Part shown: one piece after another, positions 7,297 to 15,744 of the stretch
How positions within the stretch are numbered: the first letter of the stretch is position 1
How the letters are laid out: each line of letters begins with the position of its first letter
Source: Rhodoferax ferrireducens
GTDB taxonomy: Bacteria > Pseudomonadota > Gammaproteobacteria > Burkholderiales > Burkholderiaceae_C
DNA length: 64,000 nt
NCBI RefSeq assembly: GCF_003347515.1
Contig: NZ_QEII01000304.1
Location: 60,823-124,822, forward strand
Reading direction: 5' to 3'
Translations under genes and position numbers: made by a program
Notes under the pieces: model-generated
Told to the model about the DNA's origin: nothing
Database searches by the model: none
What the model saw: the letters and a program-made list of their open reading frames with translations, nothing else

Positions 7297-8565
7297 ATGA
7301 CTAAACTATCACAAACCAAGCCCACACAGGCTTTGCCGCTGGCCGGCATCCGTGTCATCGACTACAGCCACTTTTTGGCCGGCCCGCACATCTCGCGTTG
7401 TTTGAGCGCCATGGGGGCTGAGGTCATCAAGGTCGAGCGGCCGGTTGCGGGGGATGCCGGGCGTGCCAGCCCGACTATCGTCAAAGGCCAGAGCGGCTAC
7501 TTCATGCAGCAGAACATGGGCAAACAGGGCTTGTGCATCAATCTGCGTGATCCGCGTGGCCTGGGCATGATGCACAAGCTCACCGACAGCGCCGACGTGT
7601 TTGTCGAGAACTACCGCCCCGGTGCCCTGAACAAACTGGGGCTGGGTTATGACGAGCTTGCCGGTCGCAACTCCAAACTCGTCTATTGCTCGGTCTCGGC
7701 CTACGGTCACACCGGGCCAGACTCCCATCGTCCAGGCTTCGGCCTGATTGCCGAAGCCAAAAGCGGTGCCATGTCGCTGATTGGCGTGCCGGGTGAACCG
7801 CCGCCGCTGTTTCGCATGCCGATCGCCGACATGTACGCCGGCATGCACGGTGTGTCGGCGATTTGCGCTGCGCTGTTTGGCCGGGTGAGCAGCGGTCGCG
7901 GGCAGCACATCGACATTGCCCTGTACGACTGCATGATCTCCATGCACGACTTCGCGGCACAAAGCTATTTGATGAGTGGCGGCACGGAGTTGCCGGTGCA
8001 GACCGGCCATGACCTGCCGCAAAGCACGGTGTATGGCTCGTTTGCCGCCAAAGATGGCTACTTGGTCATCGCCGCCCAGATGACGGACACCTGGAAGAGT
8101 CTGGCCCAACTGATTGGCGGCGAGGCCTATGCGGCAGACACCCGTTTTCACGACCAGGCCGGGCGCAATATGCACCGCGAGGCCATCTTGGCCAAGGTGC
8201 AAGCCTGGGCTTTGGTCCAGGCCAGCGTGGCGGACTGCTGCGCACAACTCGACGCCGCCGGCGTTCCCGCGGCACCGGTGCAGACGATTGATAAAGTGCT
8301 GAGCGACCCGCAAACCCTGGCACGCGGCATGGTGGTGGAACAGGATCACCCGCTGCTGGGCAAGATTGAGCTGCCGAATCTGCCGTTTCGCTTTTCCGAA
8401 TGTGATACATCGCCCAGCGGTCCCGCGCCGCTGCTCGGCCAGCACAACCGCGACATCGCGGCCAGCGTGGGTTATTCGGCGCAGGAGATCGACACCTTCG
8501 TCAAAGACGGTGTGCTGTACGCCGAAGACGCCGTCAGCCAACTCGAAAACCGGAGCGCATCATGA
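7297..8565 (+). CDS. CaiB/BaiF family CoA-transferase
   Basis: A 422-residue class III CoA-transferase. The N-terminus LPLAGIRVIDYSHFLAGPH and KVERPVAGDAGR, the FVENYRPGALNKLGLGYDEL stretch, and the nucleophilic Asp178 in MPIADMYAGMHG are all typical. It moves CoA between an organic acid and a donor thioester such as succinyl-CoA or acetyl-CoA. It overlaps the following shikimate dehydrogenase gene by four bases (ATGA), so the two are translated together. The substrate is not evident; the operon suggests a hydroxy- or cyclic acid. Confidence 0.9.
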   Translation: MTKLSQTKPTQALPLAGIRVIDYSHFLAGPHISRCLSAMGAEVIKVERPVAGDAGRASPTIVKGQSGYFMQQNMGKQGLCINLRDPRGLGMMHKLTDSADVFVENYRPGALNKLGLGYDELAGRNSKLVYCSVSAYGHTGPDSHRPGFGLIAEAKSGAMSLIGVPGEPPPLFRMPIADMYAGMHGVSAICAALFGRVSSGRGQHIDIALYDCMISMHDFAAQSYLMSGGTELPVQTGHDLPQSTVYGSFAAKDGYLVIAAQMTDTWKSLAQLIGGEAYAADTRFHDQAGRNMHREAILAKVQAWALVQASVADCCAQLDAAGVPAAPVQTIDKVLSDPQTLARGMVVEQDHPLLGKIELPNLPFRFSECDTSPSGPAPLLGQHNRDIAASVGYSAQEIDTFVKDGVLYAEDAVSQLENRSAS

Positions 8566-9416
8566 CCGCCGCACACGCAGTGGCAAGCGCGGGGGCTACA
8601 TCTATTTATGCCGTTATCGGCAACCCCATCCAGCAAAGCAAATCGCCGCTGATCCACGGCATGTTCGCCCAAGCCACGGGCCAGAACATGCAATACACCA
8701 CGATTGAAGGGCCGCTCGGTGGGTTTGCCGGTGCGGTCGATGCCTTCCGCGCCTTGGGTGGTTTGGGCCTGAATATCACCGCGCCGTTCAAGCTCGACGC
8801 CTTTGCCTACGCCACCGAACGCTCCGAGCGGGCGCAACTCGCCGGCGCGGCCAATGCCATGAAGTTTGATGGCGCACGCGTGTTGGCCGAGAACTTTGAC
8901 GGCGTCGGTCTGGTGCGCGACGTGACCCACAACCTGGGCTGCTCCTTGAAGGGCAAACGCATCTTGCTGCTGGGCGCCGGCGGTGCCGCCCGTGGCGCGC
9001 TGCTGCCATTTCTGGAGCAGGCCCCGGCCGAGCTGGTGATTGCCAACCGCAGCGTGGACAAGGCACTTGAGCTGGCGAAAATCGGCGCAGCCAAAGGGAA
9101 CGTGCGTGGCTGCGCCTACACCGAGCTGGTCGGGCAGACCTTTGACGTGGTGTTCAACGCCACCTCGGCCAGCCTGCGCGCCGAGCTGCCGCCGGTGCCG
9201 GCCAGCGTGTTTGCCAACTGTGGCCTGGCCTATGAATTGGCCTACGGCAAGGGCCTGACACCTTTCTTGCGCCTGGCGCAAAACGCCGGCGTCAAACAGC
9301 TGGCTGACGGCGTGGGCATGCTGGCAGAGCAGGCCGCTGAAGCTTTTGTCTGGTGGCGCGGCGTTCGACCCGATACCCGTACGGTGATCAACAAGCTGAC
9401 GGTTCCGCTGGTGTAA
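8562..9416 (+). CDS. aroE: Shikimate dehydrogenase family protein, NADP-type
   Basis: A 284-residue AroE-family enzyme. The substrate-binding Ser pair lies in QQSKSPLIHG (Ser26, Ser28), catalytic Lys77 in NITAPFK and Asp113 in ENFDGVGL. The nucleotide motif LLLGAGGAARGAL is followed by IANRS (162-164), whose Arg is typical of NADP preference. It is coupled by a four-base overlap to the CoA-transferase gene, so despite canonical active-site residues it may serve the catabolic operon rather than aromatic amino acid synthesis. A second, more divergent paralogue lies at 14900-15733. Confidence 0.85.
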   Translation: MTAAHAVASAGATSIYAVIGNPIQQSKSPLIHGMFAQATGQNMQYTTIEGPLGGFAGAVDAFRALGGLGLNITAPFKLDAFAYATERSERAQLAGAANAMKFDGARVLAENFDGVGLVRDVTHNLGCSLKGKRILLLGAGGAARGALLPFLEQAPAELVIANRSVDKALELAKIGAAKGNVRGCAYTELVGQTFDVVFNATSASLRAELPPVPASVFANCGLAYELAYGKGLTPFLRLAQNAGVKQLADGVGMLAEQAAEAFVWWRGVRPDTRTVINKLTVPLV

Positions 9417-9514
9417 AAGCAGTCCGTCACGCCTTGTTTTTGGCTCGCGTTACTAGGTGTTAACCCTGGAAATGGCTACTCCCATGTCCCGCCGGCGCCT
9501 TTTATACTTCAGGA

Positions 9515-10216
9515 ATGAACGAGTTAGTACATTCCACGCGCGCAGTCAAAACCAAGGCCAAGGCCGCACCCCGGGCGACGACCCGCTTGGCCCCGGTCTC
9601 CCGCACCAACGACCCGGCCCGCACCATGGCCGGCATTCTCGAAGTGGCGACCGCCGAATTCGCCGCCAAGGGCTTGAGCGGCGCGCGCATCGACGAGATC
9701 GCGGCCGCCACCAAGACCAGCAAGCGCATGATTTATTACTACTTCGGCAGCAAGGAAGGCCTGTATGTGGCGGTGCTGGAAGACTCCTACCGCCGCATGC
9801 GGCAAATCGAGGCCGAATTGCACCTGGAAGACCTGGCGCCCGAAGCGGCCCTGCGGCGCTTGGTGGAATTCACCTTCGACCACCACAGCAGCAACCCGGA
9901 CTACATCCGGCTGGTGATGACCGAAAACATGGAACGTGGCGCCTACCTGGCGCAGAGCCAGAGCATCCAGGAACTCAATGTGCCGGCCATCCAGTCCATT
10001 CGCATGCTGTACGAGCGGGGCGTGGCGCAGGGCGTTTTCCGGCCCGGCCTGGAGCCGATCGACATTCACGCTTCCATCTCCGCGCTGACGTTCTTCAACG
10101 TCTCGAACCAGTACACCTTCAGCCTGATCTTCAAAAACGATGCGCAGTCGCAGCAAGCGGTGACCGCCCGCCGCAACAGCATCACCGAGATGATTGTGCG
10201 TTTCGTGCGCATCTAG
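9515..10216 (+). CDS. TetR family transcriptional regulator
   Basis: A 233-residue TetR-type repressor. After a basic, Ala/Pro-rich leader of about 35 residues, the HTH is clear: AGILEVATAEFAAKGLSGAR, then IDEIAAATKTSKRMIYYYFG at about 60-80. The C-terminal ligand-binding domain is helical. It directly precedes the TRAP genes of the shikimate/quinate cluster and probably controls them; a candidate operator lies at 10284-10299. The ATG has AGGA immediately adjacent, which is tight, so translation might begin further downstream. Confidence 0.88.
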   Translation: MNELVHSTRAVKTKAKAAPRATTRLAPVSRTNDPARTMAGILEVATAEFAAKGLSGARIDEIAAATKTSKRMIYYYFGSKEGLYVAVLEDSYRRMRQIEAELHLEDLAPEAALRRLVEFTFDHHSSNPDYIRLVMTENMERGAYLAQSQSIQELNVPAIQSIRMLYERGVAQGVFRPGLEPIDIHASISALTFFNVSNQYTFSLIFKNDAQSQQAVTARRNSITEMIVRFVRI

Positions 10217-10238
10217 CAACTTTTGCTATATCAGCTAT

Positions 10239-10259
10239 GGCCGAAGCTGCTCTTCGGCC
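10239..10259 (+). terminator. Hairpin after the TetR gene
   Basis: GGCCGAAG-CTGCT-CTTCGGCC is a perfect 8 bp stem 22 bp past the regulator stop codon. The following bases lack a T run, so it may be an attenuating or stabilising hairpin rather than a classical terminator. Confidence 0.45.
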
Positions 10260-10283
10260 TAGGGTAACTACTGATTTGTGAAA

Positions 10284-10299
10284 ACTAACTAGTTCGTAC
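10284..10299. promoter_or_regulatory. Candidate TetR operator upstream of the TRAP operon
   Basis: ACTAACTAGTTCGTAC is centred on the palindrome AACTAGTT and lies about 35 bp before the DctQ start. TTCGTAC recurs at 10314-10320 and TTAGTACATT occurs at the start of the TetR gene itself, consistent with autoregulation. A close match, AACTAACTAGTTTGTC, occurs at 39137. Confidence 0.45.
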
Positions 10300-10332
10300 A
10301 TTAATGAGCATGATTCGTACAGGAGACAAAAC

Positions 10333-10866
10333 GTGATCCAAAAAGTGATAAACAAGTACTGCCAGGTACTGTCCTGGCTGATGGTCGCCAGCCTGGCGCT
10401 GATGGTGGTGCTGGTGTTCACCAATGTCGTGTTGCGCTACGCGCTCAACTCCGGCATTACGGTGAGCGAGGAACTGTCGCGCTGGCTGTTCGTCTGGCTC
10501 ACCTTCCTGGGTGCCATCGTCGCGCTCAATGAGCGCGCGCATCTGGGCACCGACATGCTGGTGTCGCGCCTGAACGCCAGGGGGAAAAAAGTCTGCCTCG
10601 GGCTGGGCCATGTGCTGATGCTGTTCATCTGCTGGTTGCTCTTCAAGGGCACGCTGGACCAGGTCAAGATCAATTGGGATTCCACCAGCGCGGCGATGGA
10701 AGTATCCATGGCCATTTTTTACGGTTGTGGTCTGGTGTTCGCCGTCTCCGGCGCCGTGATCCTGCTGAACGACTTCTGGCGCTTGCTGAGCGGACAACTC
10801 GCTGATGAAGAGCTGGTCGGCATCCGCGAATCCGACGACATGCCGCACGGCGACCCCCACCCTTGA
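10333..10866 (+). CDS. dctQ: TRAP transporter small permease (DctQ)
   Basis: A 177-residue inner-membrane protein with four predicted transmembrane segments (about 15-37, 52-68, 91-111, 128-150) and the family segment SEELSRWLFVWLTFLGAIVA. DctQ pairs with DctM to import organic acids using a sodium gradient and a periplasmic binding protein. The neighbours are DctM and DctP genes in the usual order. Downstream enzymes suggest shikimate, quinate or dehydroshikimate as substrate, which is inference. Confidence 0.9.
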   Translation: MIQKVINKYCQVLSWLMVASLALMVVLVFTNVVLRYALNSGITVSEELSRWLFVWLTFLGAIVALNERAHLGTDMLVSRLNARGKKVCLGLGHVLMLFICWLLFKGTLDQVKINWDSTSAAMEVSMAIFYGCGLVFAVSGAVILLNDFWRLLSGQLADEELVGIRESDDMPHGDPHP

Positions 10867-10882
10867 ACCCGGAGAACTTCAC

Positions 10883-12163
10883 ATGACTATCGCAATTTTC
10901 CTGGGGTCGCTGTTGGGTGCCATGGCACTTGGTATCCCGATTTCTTTCTCTTTGTTGCTGTGCGGCGCTGCCTTGATGTGGCACATGGACATGTTTGACG
11001 CCCAAATCCTGGCGCAAAACGTGATCAACGGGGCGGACAGTTTTCCGCTGCTGGCAGTGCCTTTCTTCATGCTGGCCGGTGAGGTGATGAACGCGGGCGG
11101 TCTGTCGCGCCGCATCGTCAACTTTGCCATGACGCTGGTGGGTCACATCAAGGGTGGCCTGGGTTATGTGGCCATCGTGGCGGCCGTGATGCTGGCGGCC
11201 TTGTCCGGCTCGGCCGTGGCGGATGCCGCTGCGCTGTCGGCCTTGCTGCTGCCCATGATGGTGGCGGCGGGTCATGACAAGGCGCGCTCCGCTGGCTTGC
11301 TGGCTTCGGCCAGCATCATTGCCCCCATCATCCCGCCCAGCATCGGTTTTGTGATCTTCGGGGTGGCGGCCAACGTGTCGATTTCCAAGCTATTCATGGC
11401 CGGCATCTTCCCCGGCATCATGCTGGCCCTGTCGTTGGTGGTGACCTGGTGGTATGTGGCGCGCAAGGAAACCGTGGCGGTGCCGCCGCGCAAGTCCAAG
11501 GCCGACGTATTCGCTGCCTTCAAGGACGCGACCTTTGCGCTGGTGCTGCCGGTGATCGTCGTGGTGGGCTTGAAGTTCGGCGTGTTCACGCCGACGGAAG
11601 CCGCTGTGGTGGCGGCGGTCTACGCCATGTTGATCTCCACCCTGGTCTACAAAGAGCTCAAGCTCAAACAGATGTACGGTTTGCTTTTGGCGGCGTCCAA
11701 GACCACGGCGGTGATCATGTTCCTGGTGGCGGCGGCCATGGTCTCGGCCTGGCTGATCACCGTGGCGCAGCTGCCGGACGAGGTTGTCACCCTGCTGCAG
11801 CCGCTGCTGGACAGCCCGAAATTGCTGATGATGGCCATCATGGTGCTGGTGATGCTGGTGGGTGCGGCCATGGACATGACGCCGACCATCCTGATCCTGA
11901 CACCGGTGCTCATGCCCATCGTCAAGGCGGCCGGCATTGACCCGGTTTACTTTGGCGTGCTCTTCATCATCAACAACGCGATTGGCCTGATCACGCCACC
12001 GGTCGGCACGGTGCTCAATACCGTGGCCGGCGTTGGCAAGGTCAGCATGGACGAGGTGACCAAGGGCGTGTGGCCTTTCATGATTGCGCAGTTCACCATC
12101 ATGTTCCTGATGGTGCTGTTTCCACAATTGGTCATGGTGCCTGCGCGCTGGTTCTACGGCTGA
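10883..12163 (+). CDS. dctM: TRAP transporter large permease (DctM)
   Basis: A 426-residue polytopic protein with about 11-12 hydrophobic segments. The family features are PISFSLLLCGAALMWHMD near the start, FPLLAVPFFMLAGEVMNAGG, IAPIIPPSIGFVIFGVAANV in the middle, and INNAIGLITPPVGTVLNTVA near the end. The ATG at 10883 with GGAG upstream is chosen over an earlier in-frame start inside the DctQ gene. It forms the transport channel with DctQ. Confidence 0.93.
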   Translation: MTIAIFLGSLLGAMALGIPISFSLLLCGAALMWHMDMFDAQILAQNVINGADSFPLLAVPFFMLAGEVMNAGGLSRRIVNFAMTLVGHIKGGLGYVAIVAAVMLAALSGSAVADAAALSALLLPMMVAAGHDKARSAGLLASASIIAPIIPPSIGFVIFGVAANVSISKLFMAGIFPGIMLALSLVVTWWYVARKETVAVPPRKSKADVFAAFKDATFALVLPVIVVVGLKFGVFTPTEAAVVAAVYAMLISTLVYKELKLKQMYGLLLAASKTTAVIMFLVAAAMVSAWLITVAQLPDEVVTLLQPLLDSPKLLMMAIMVLVMLVGAAMDMTPTILILTPVLMPIVKAAGIDPVYFGVLFIINNAIGLITPPVGTVLNTVAGVGKVSMDEVTKGVWPFMIAQFTIMFLMVLFPQLVMVPARWFYG

Positions 12164-12181
12164 TCGTTTTTTGATTTCCTC

Positions 12182-12217
12182 GGTGCAAGGCGTGTCTGGT
12201 ACGCCATGTCTTGCACC
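12182..12217 (+). terminator. Intercistronic hairpin between dctM and dctP
   Basis: GGTGCAAG (12182-12189) pairs with CTTGCACC (12210-12217), with an inner GGCGT/ACGCC pairing. There is no T run. It probably lowers read-through or protects the 5' end of the dctP message, which usually needs higher expression than the permease genes. Confidence 0.5.
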
Positions 12218-12258
12218 TTAAAGATTCGCGTACTGGCTAATTTATTCAGGAGACAACC

Positions 12259-13266
12259 ATGAAACGCATGTTGATTAAAACTTTGGTGGCCGCTGCTGCT
12301 CTGGCTGTTGTGGGCATGGCCAGCGCGCAGGACATCAAAGAGCGCACGATCAAGTTCGCCACGCAAAATCCCAAGGGCCACCCGATCGTGATGGGCATGG
12401 AAAAATTTGCCGAGATCGTCAAGACCAAGTCGGGCGGCAAGATCAAGGTCAACATGTTCCCCGGCGGCGTGCTTGGTGGCGATGCACCCAATGTGTCGGC
12501 CCTCCAAGGCGGCACGCTGGAAATGGTGGTGATGAACTCCGGCATCCTGGCCAGCCAGGTCAAGGAATTCGCCATTTATGACTTCCCCTTCCAGTTTGCC
12601 AATGCCAAGGAAGCCGACTTTGTGGTGGACGGTCCCTTTGGCAAGATGATGCACGACAAGCTGCAGGACAAAGGCATGGTTGGCCTGGCCTATTGGGAAC
12701 TGGGCTTTCGCAACATGACCAACAGCAAACGCCCGATCAACACGGTGGCGGATATTGCCGGCCTGAAGATCCGCGTGATCCCCAATCCGATCAACCTGGA
12801 CTGGGTCAAGGCGCTGGACGCCAACCCCACGCCCATGGCTTTTCCCGAGGTCTATGCCGCGCTGGAATCCAAGGCGCTGGACGGTCAGGAGAACCCACTC
12901 AACGTGATTCTGGCCAACAAATTTCCCGAAGTGCAAAAGCACCTCGCGCTAACGAATCACGTTTACAACCCGCAGTCCGTCATTTTCAGCAAGAAGCTGT
13001 GGGATACCTTGTCGCCGGCTGAGAAAAAACTGTTCTCTGATGCGGCGCTGGAAGCCGCCAAGTACCAGCGCCAGGCGGCGCGTGATGCCGCTGGCGGCAC
13101 ACTGGACCAGCTCAAGAAAGCCGGCATGCAAGTGACCGAGTTGCCTGCGGCTGAGATGGACAAGCTGCGCGACAAGATGCGCCCCGTGATCGCCAAGTAC
13201 GCTGTGGCCGTGGGCCAGGACACCGTGAAGGCCATGCAAGGCGAGTTGGCCAAAGTCCGCAAGTAA
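12259..13266 (+). CDS. dctP: TRAP transporter substrate-binding protein (DctP)
   Basis: A 335-residue periplasmic binding protein. It has a signal peptide with likely cleavage after MASA at residue 23, then the DctP fold with GHPIVMGMEKFAEIVKTKSG, YDFPFQFANAKEADFV and the substrate-carboxylate region AGLKIRVIPNPINLDWVKAL (the conserved Arg) followed by ANPTPMAFPEVYAALES. It delivers substrate to the DctQM proteins encoded upstream. Genomic context suggests a hydroaromatic acid such as shikimate or quinate. Confidence 0.92.
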   Translation: MKRMLIKTLVAAAALAVVGMASAQDIKERTIKFATQNPKGHPIVMGMEKFAEIVKTKSGGKIKVNMFPGGVLGGDAPNVSALQGGTLEMVVMNSGILASQVKEFAIYDFPFQFANAKEADFVVDGPFGKMMHDKLQDKGMVGLAYWELGFRNMTNSKRPINTVADIAGLKIRVIPNPINLDWVKALDANPTPMAFPEVYAALESKALDGQENPLNVILANKFPEVQKHLALTNHVYNPQSVIFSKKLWDTLSPAEKKLFSDAALEAAKYQRQAARDAAGGTLDQLKKAGMQVTELPAAEMDKLRDKMRPVIAKYAVAVGQDTVKAMQGELAKVRK

Positions 13267-13278
13267 AAAAACCGGCTA

Positions 13279-13316
13279 CGGGTCACCTGCTGCGGCTGAA
13301 CCGTGCGGGTGACCCG
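13279..13316 (+). terminator. Hairpin after dctP
   Basis: CGGGTCACC (13279-13287) pairs with GGTGACCCG (13308-13316), a 9 bp stem, 13 bases after the dctP stop codon. No long T run follows, so termination may be partial. Confidence 0.5.
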
Positions 13317-13368
13317 CTCATCAACACCCAAGCACTCGCAATGCACGCGGGGCTAGCCCCCTCCTGAC

Positions 13369-14421
13369 ATGAACAAAACACGTATCGCTGTTGCCGGCGC
13401 CGGCTACATCGGCCAGGCCCATATGGGCGTGACGCAGAACAGCCCGCGCTGTGCACTGTCCGCCATCGTCGATCCGTCGCCTGCTGCAATAGAGCTGGCC
13501 GCCAGAGCGGGCGTGCCGCTGTACGCCTCGCTCGACGAACTGCTGGCCAAGGATCGGCCCGACGGCCTGGTCCTGGCCACCCCCAACCAGCTGCATGTGC
13601 CGCAGGCCTTGCAGTGCATCGCCGCCGGTCTGCCCATCCTGCTGGAAAAACCGATCGCCACCACCGTGGCCGAGGGCGAACAGCTGCTTAAAGTCGTGGA
13701 TGAAACGGGCGCCAAAGTGCTGATTGGCCACCACCGGGCGCACAGCCCGATCATGGCCAAAGCCAAAGAAGTGGTGGATTCCGGCAAGCTCGGCAAACTG
13801 GTGGCCGTCATGGGCAGTGCCACCTTCTTCAAACCCGACCCCTACTATGCCGCGGCGCCCTGGCGGCGCGAAATCGGCGCCGGCCCGATCCTCTTGAACA
13901 TGATTCACGAGGTCCACAACCTGCGCATGCTGTGCGGCGACATCGTCGCGGTGCAGGCGTTCGCCAGCCATGCCACGCGCGGCTTCCCGGTGGAAGACAC
14001 GGTCGCCATCAACCTGCGTTTTGCCAGTGGCGCTTTGGGCAGCTTCATGCTGTCTGACACTGCGGCCTGCCCGCGCAGCTGGGAGCAGACCTCGCAGGAA
14101 AACAAGGCTTACCCGAGCTATGAAGACGAGGACTGCTATGTCATCACCGGCACGAATGGCAGCCTGTCGGTGCCGACGATGCGCCTGAAGACTTATCCAC
14201 GTCCCGAAGACCGTTCCTGGTGGAAAGAATTCGAAGTCGGCGTGGTCGGCATGGTGCGCGACGACCCGCTGAAACACCAGATCGAACACTTCGGCGCCGT
14301 GGTTCGCGGCGAGGCCCAGCCGCTGGTCAGCGCGCGCGACGGCCTGCAGAACCTGCGCATCACCGAAGCCATTGCCGAAGCGGCCAGGACCGGCCAGGTC
14401 GTCCATTTATCAAACCCCTGA
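13369..14421 (+). CDS. Gfo/Idh/MocA family oxidoreductase
   Basis: A 350-residue NAD(P)-dependent dehydrogenase. The Rossmann motif is RIAVAGAGYIGQAHM, followed by LLEKPIATTVAEGEQLL with the family EKP motif, a catalytic region GAGPILLNMIHEVHNLRMLC (His near residue 181), and a C-terminal sheet domain. Substrates in this family are sugars, cyclitols and their acids. Lying between the TRAP genes and dehydroquinase, it might oxidise a quinate/shikimate-like cyclitol acid, but this is inferred only from position. Confidence 0.85.
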   Translation: MNKTRIAVAGAGYIGQAHMGVTQNSPRCALSAIVDPSPAAIELAARAGVPLYASLDELLAKDRPDGLVLATPNQLHVPQALQCIAAGLPILLEKPIATTVAEGEQLLKVVDETGAKVLIGHHRAHSPIMAKAKEVVDSGKLGKLVAVMGSATFFKPDPYYAAAPWRREIGAGPILLNMIHEVHNLRMLCGDIVAVQAFASHATRGFPVEDTVAINLRFASGALGSFMLSDTAACPRSWEQTSQENKAYPSYEDEDCYVITGTNGSLSVPTMRLKTYPRPEDRSWWKEFEVGVVGMVRDDPLKHQIEHFGAVVRGEAQPLVSARDGLQNLRITEAIAEAARTGQVVHLSNP

Positions 14422-14447
14422 TCTCATCCCCCAAGCAAGGACTCATC

Positions 14448-14897
14448 ATGAAAATTCTCATGCTTCACGGCATCAACCACAATATGTTCGGCAAACGTGA
14501 CCCCAAGCAATACGGCACCATCACGCTCGATGAGATCAACGCCAGCCTGGGCGCTTTGGGCACAGAGCTGGGTGCGGACCTTGAGTATTTCCAGACCAAC
14601 AGCGAAAGCGTCATGTGCGAGCGCATTCACCAGGGTTACGCCGACGGCGTGGACGCCGTCCTGATCAACGCCGGTGCCTGGACCCACTACTCCTACGGCA
14701 TCCGTGATGCACTGGCCATCCTGACCTGTCCGATCGTCGAGCTGCACATGTCCAACATCCACGCCCGCGAGGCCTTCCGCCATGTGTCGGTGTTTGCCGA
14801 GATCGTCAAAGGCCAGATTTGCGGTTTTGGCGTGGACAGCTACCTGCTGGCACTGCGCGCCGCCGTGTCCAGCATCTCGGCTGCAAAGGCAGGTTGA
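14448..14897 (+). CDS. aroQ: Type II 3-dehydroquinate dehydratase
   Basis: A 149-residue dodecameric-type dehydroquinase that interconverts 3-dehydroquinate and 3-dehydroshikimate. Active-site landmarks are Arg17 and Tyr22 in GKRDPKQYG, Asn74 and His80 in LINAGAWTH, and His100 in VELHMSNIHAREAFR. The N-terminal loop reads HGINHNMFG instead of the usual NGPNLNLLG, a mild divergence. It is placed in a catabolic cluster and separated by two bases from the next gene. An in-frame extension upstream is rejected because it overlaps the preceding gene. Confidence 0.9.
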   Translation: MKILMLHGINHNMFGKRDPKQYGTITLDEINASLGALGTELGADLEYFQTNSESVMCERIHQGYADGVDAVLINAGAWTHYSYGIRDALAILTCPIVELHMSNIHAREAFRHVSVFAEIVKGQICGFGVDSYLLALRAAVSSISAAKAG

Positions 14898-14899
14898 AA

Positions 14900-15733
14900 A
14901 TGATCAACGGCAATACGGAACTCATTGCCCACATCGGCTTTCCGACGCACGCCTTCAAGGCGCCGATGATCTACAACCCGTGGTTCGAGCAGGCGGGCGT
15001 CAATGCCATCGTGGTGCCCATGGGCTGCCAGGTGCAGGACTACCCGGACTTTCTGCGCGCGATATTCAAACTCGCCAACATCCGTGGCGCGCTCATCACC
15101 ATGCCGCACAAGGTCGCGACGGTCGGACTGCTGGATGAGGTGTTGCCTACGGCCGCGATTGCCGGCGCGTGCAATGCGGTTCGTCGTTTGCCGGATGGCC
15201 GCCTGCAAGGCGACATGTTTGATGGCGAGGGCTTTGTGCGCGGTGTGTTGCGCAAGGGCTTGGTCCTCAAGGGCGCACGCGCACTGGTGGTGGGCAGCGG
15301 CGGAGTCGGTCGTGCCATCGCGGCCTCGCTGGCGGCGGCGGGTGTCGGCGCCATCAGCGTGTTTGATGTCCATGCCGCCTCCGCGACGGGTTTGGGCGAA
15401 CGCCTGCGCCAACATTACCCGGCGCTGCAGGTCAGCACCGGCAACAATGATCCAGCCGGGTTTGACCTGGTGGTCAACGCCACGCCCATGGGCATGAACG
15501 CGGGCGATGCGATGCCCATGGATGTGTCACGCATAGCCGCCAGCACCTTTGTCGGCGAGGTGGTGATGAAAACCGAGATGACCGCTTTTCTTGCCGCCGC
15601 CCAGGCGCGTGGCTGCCGGATACAGGTCGGTTCGGACATGCTGTTCGAGCAAATCCCGGTCTACCTGGAGTTTTTTGGATTTCCCAGCACCACCCCCGAC
15701 GCCTTGCGCGCCGTGGCCCAAATCAGTTATTGA
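14900..15733 (+). CDS. Divergent shikimate dehydrogenase-like protein, probably NAD-dependent
   Basis: A 277-residue AroE-fold protein. Catalytic Lys71 (ITMPHK) and Asp108 (GDMFDGEGF) are present, and the nucleotide motif is VVGSGGVGRAIAASL. Two differences stand out. The substrate Ser-x-Ser-Pro segment is replaced by AFKAP near residues 18-22. The second strand ends in SVFDVHAA, whose Asp156 favours NAD over NADP, as in catabolic quinate/shikimate dehydrogenases. It starts two bases after aroQ. It probably oxidises quinate, shikimate or an analogue; the missing serines make the exact substrate uncertain. Confidence 0.8.
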   Translation: MINGNTELIAHIGFPTHAFKAPMIYNPWFEQAGVNAIVVPMGCQVQDYPDFLRAIFKLANIRGALITMPHKVATVGLLDEVLPTAAIAGACNAVRRLPDGRLQGDMFDGEGFVRGVLRKGLVLKGARALVVGSGGVGRAIAASLAAAGVGAISVFDVHAASATGLGERLRQHYPALQVSTGNNDPAGFDLVVNATPMGMNAGDAMPMDVSRIAASTFVGEVVMKTEMTAFLAAAQARGCRIQVGSDMLFEQIPVYLEFFGFPSTTPDALRAVAQISY

Positions 15734-15744
15734 GGAGCAGATCC

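Noticed and set aside
14220..14447. N-terminal extension of the dehydroquinase gene
   Set aside because: The extra in-frame codons overlap the preceding oxidoreductase gene, are Arg-rich, and the canonical protein begins at ATG 14448.
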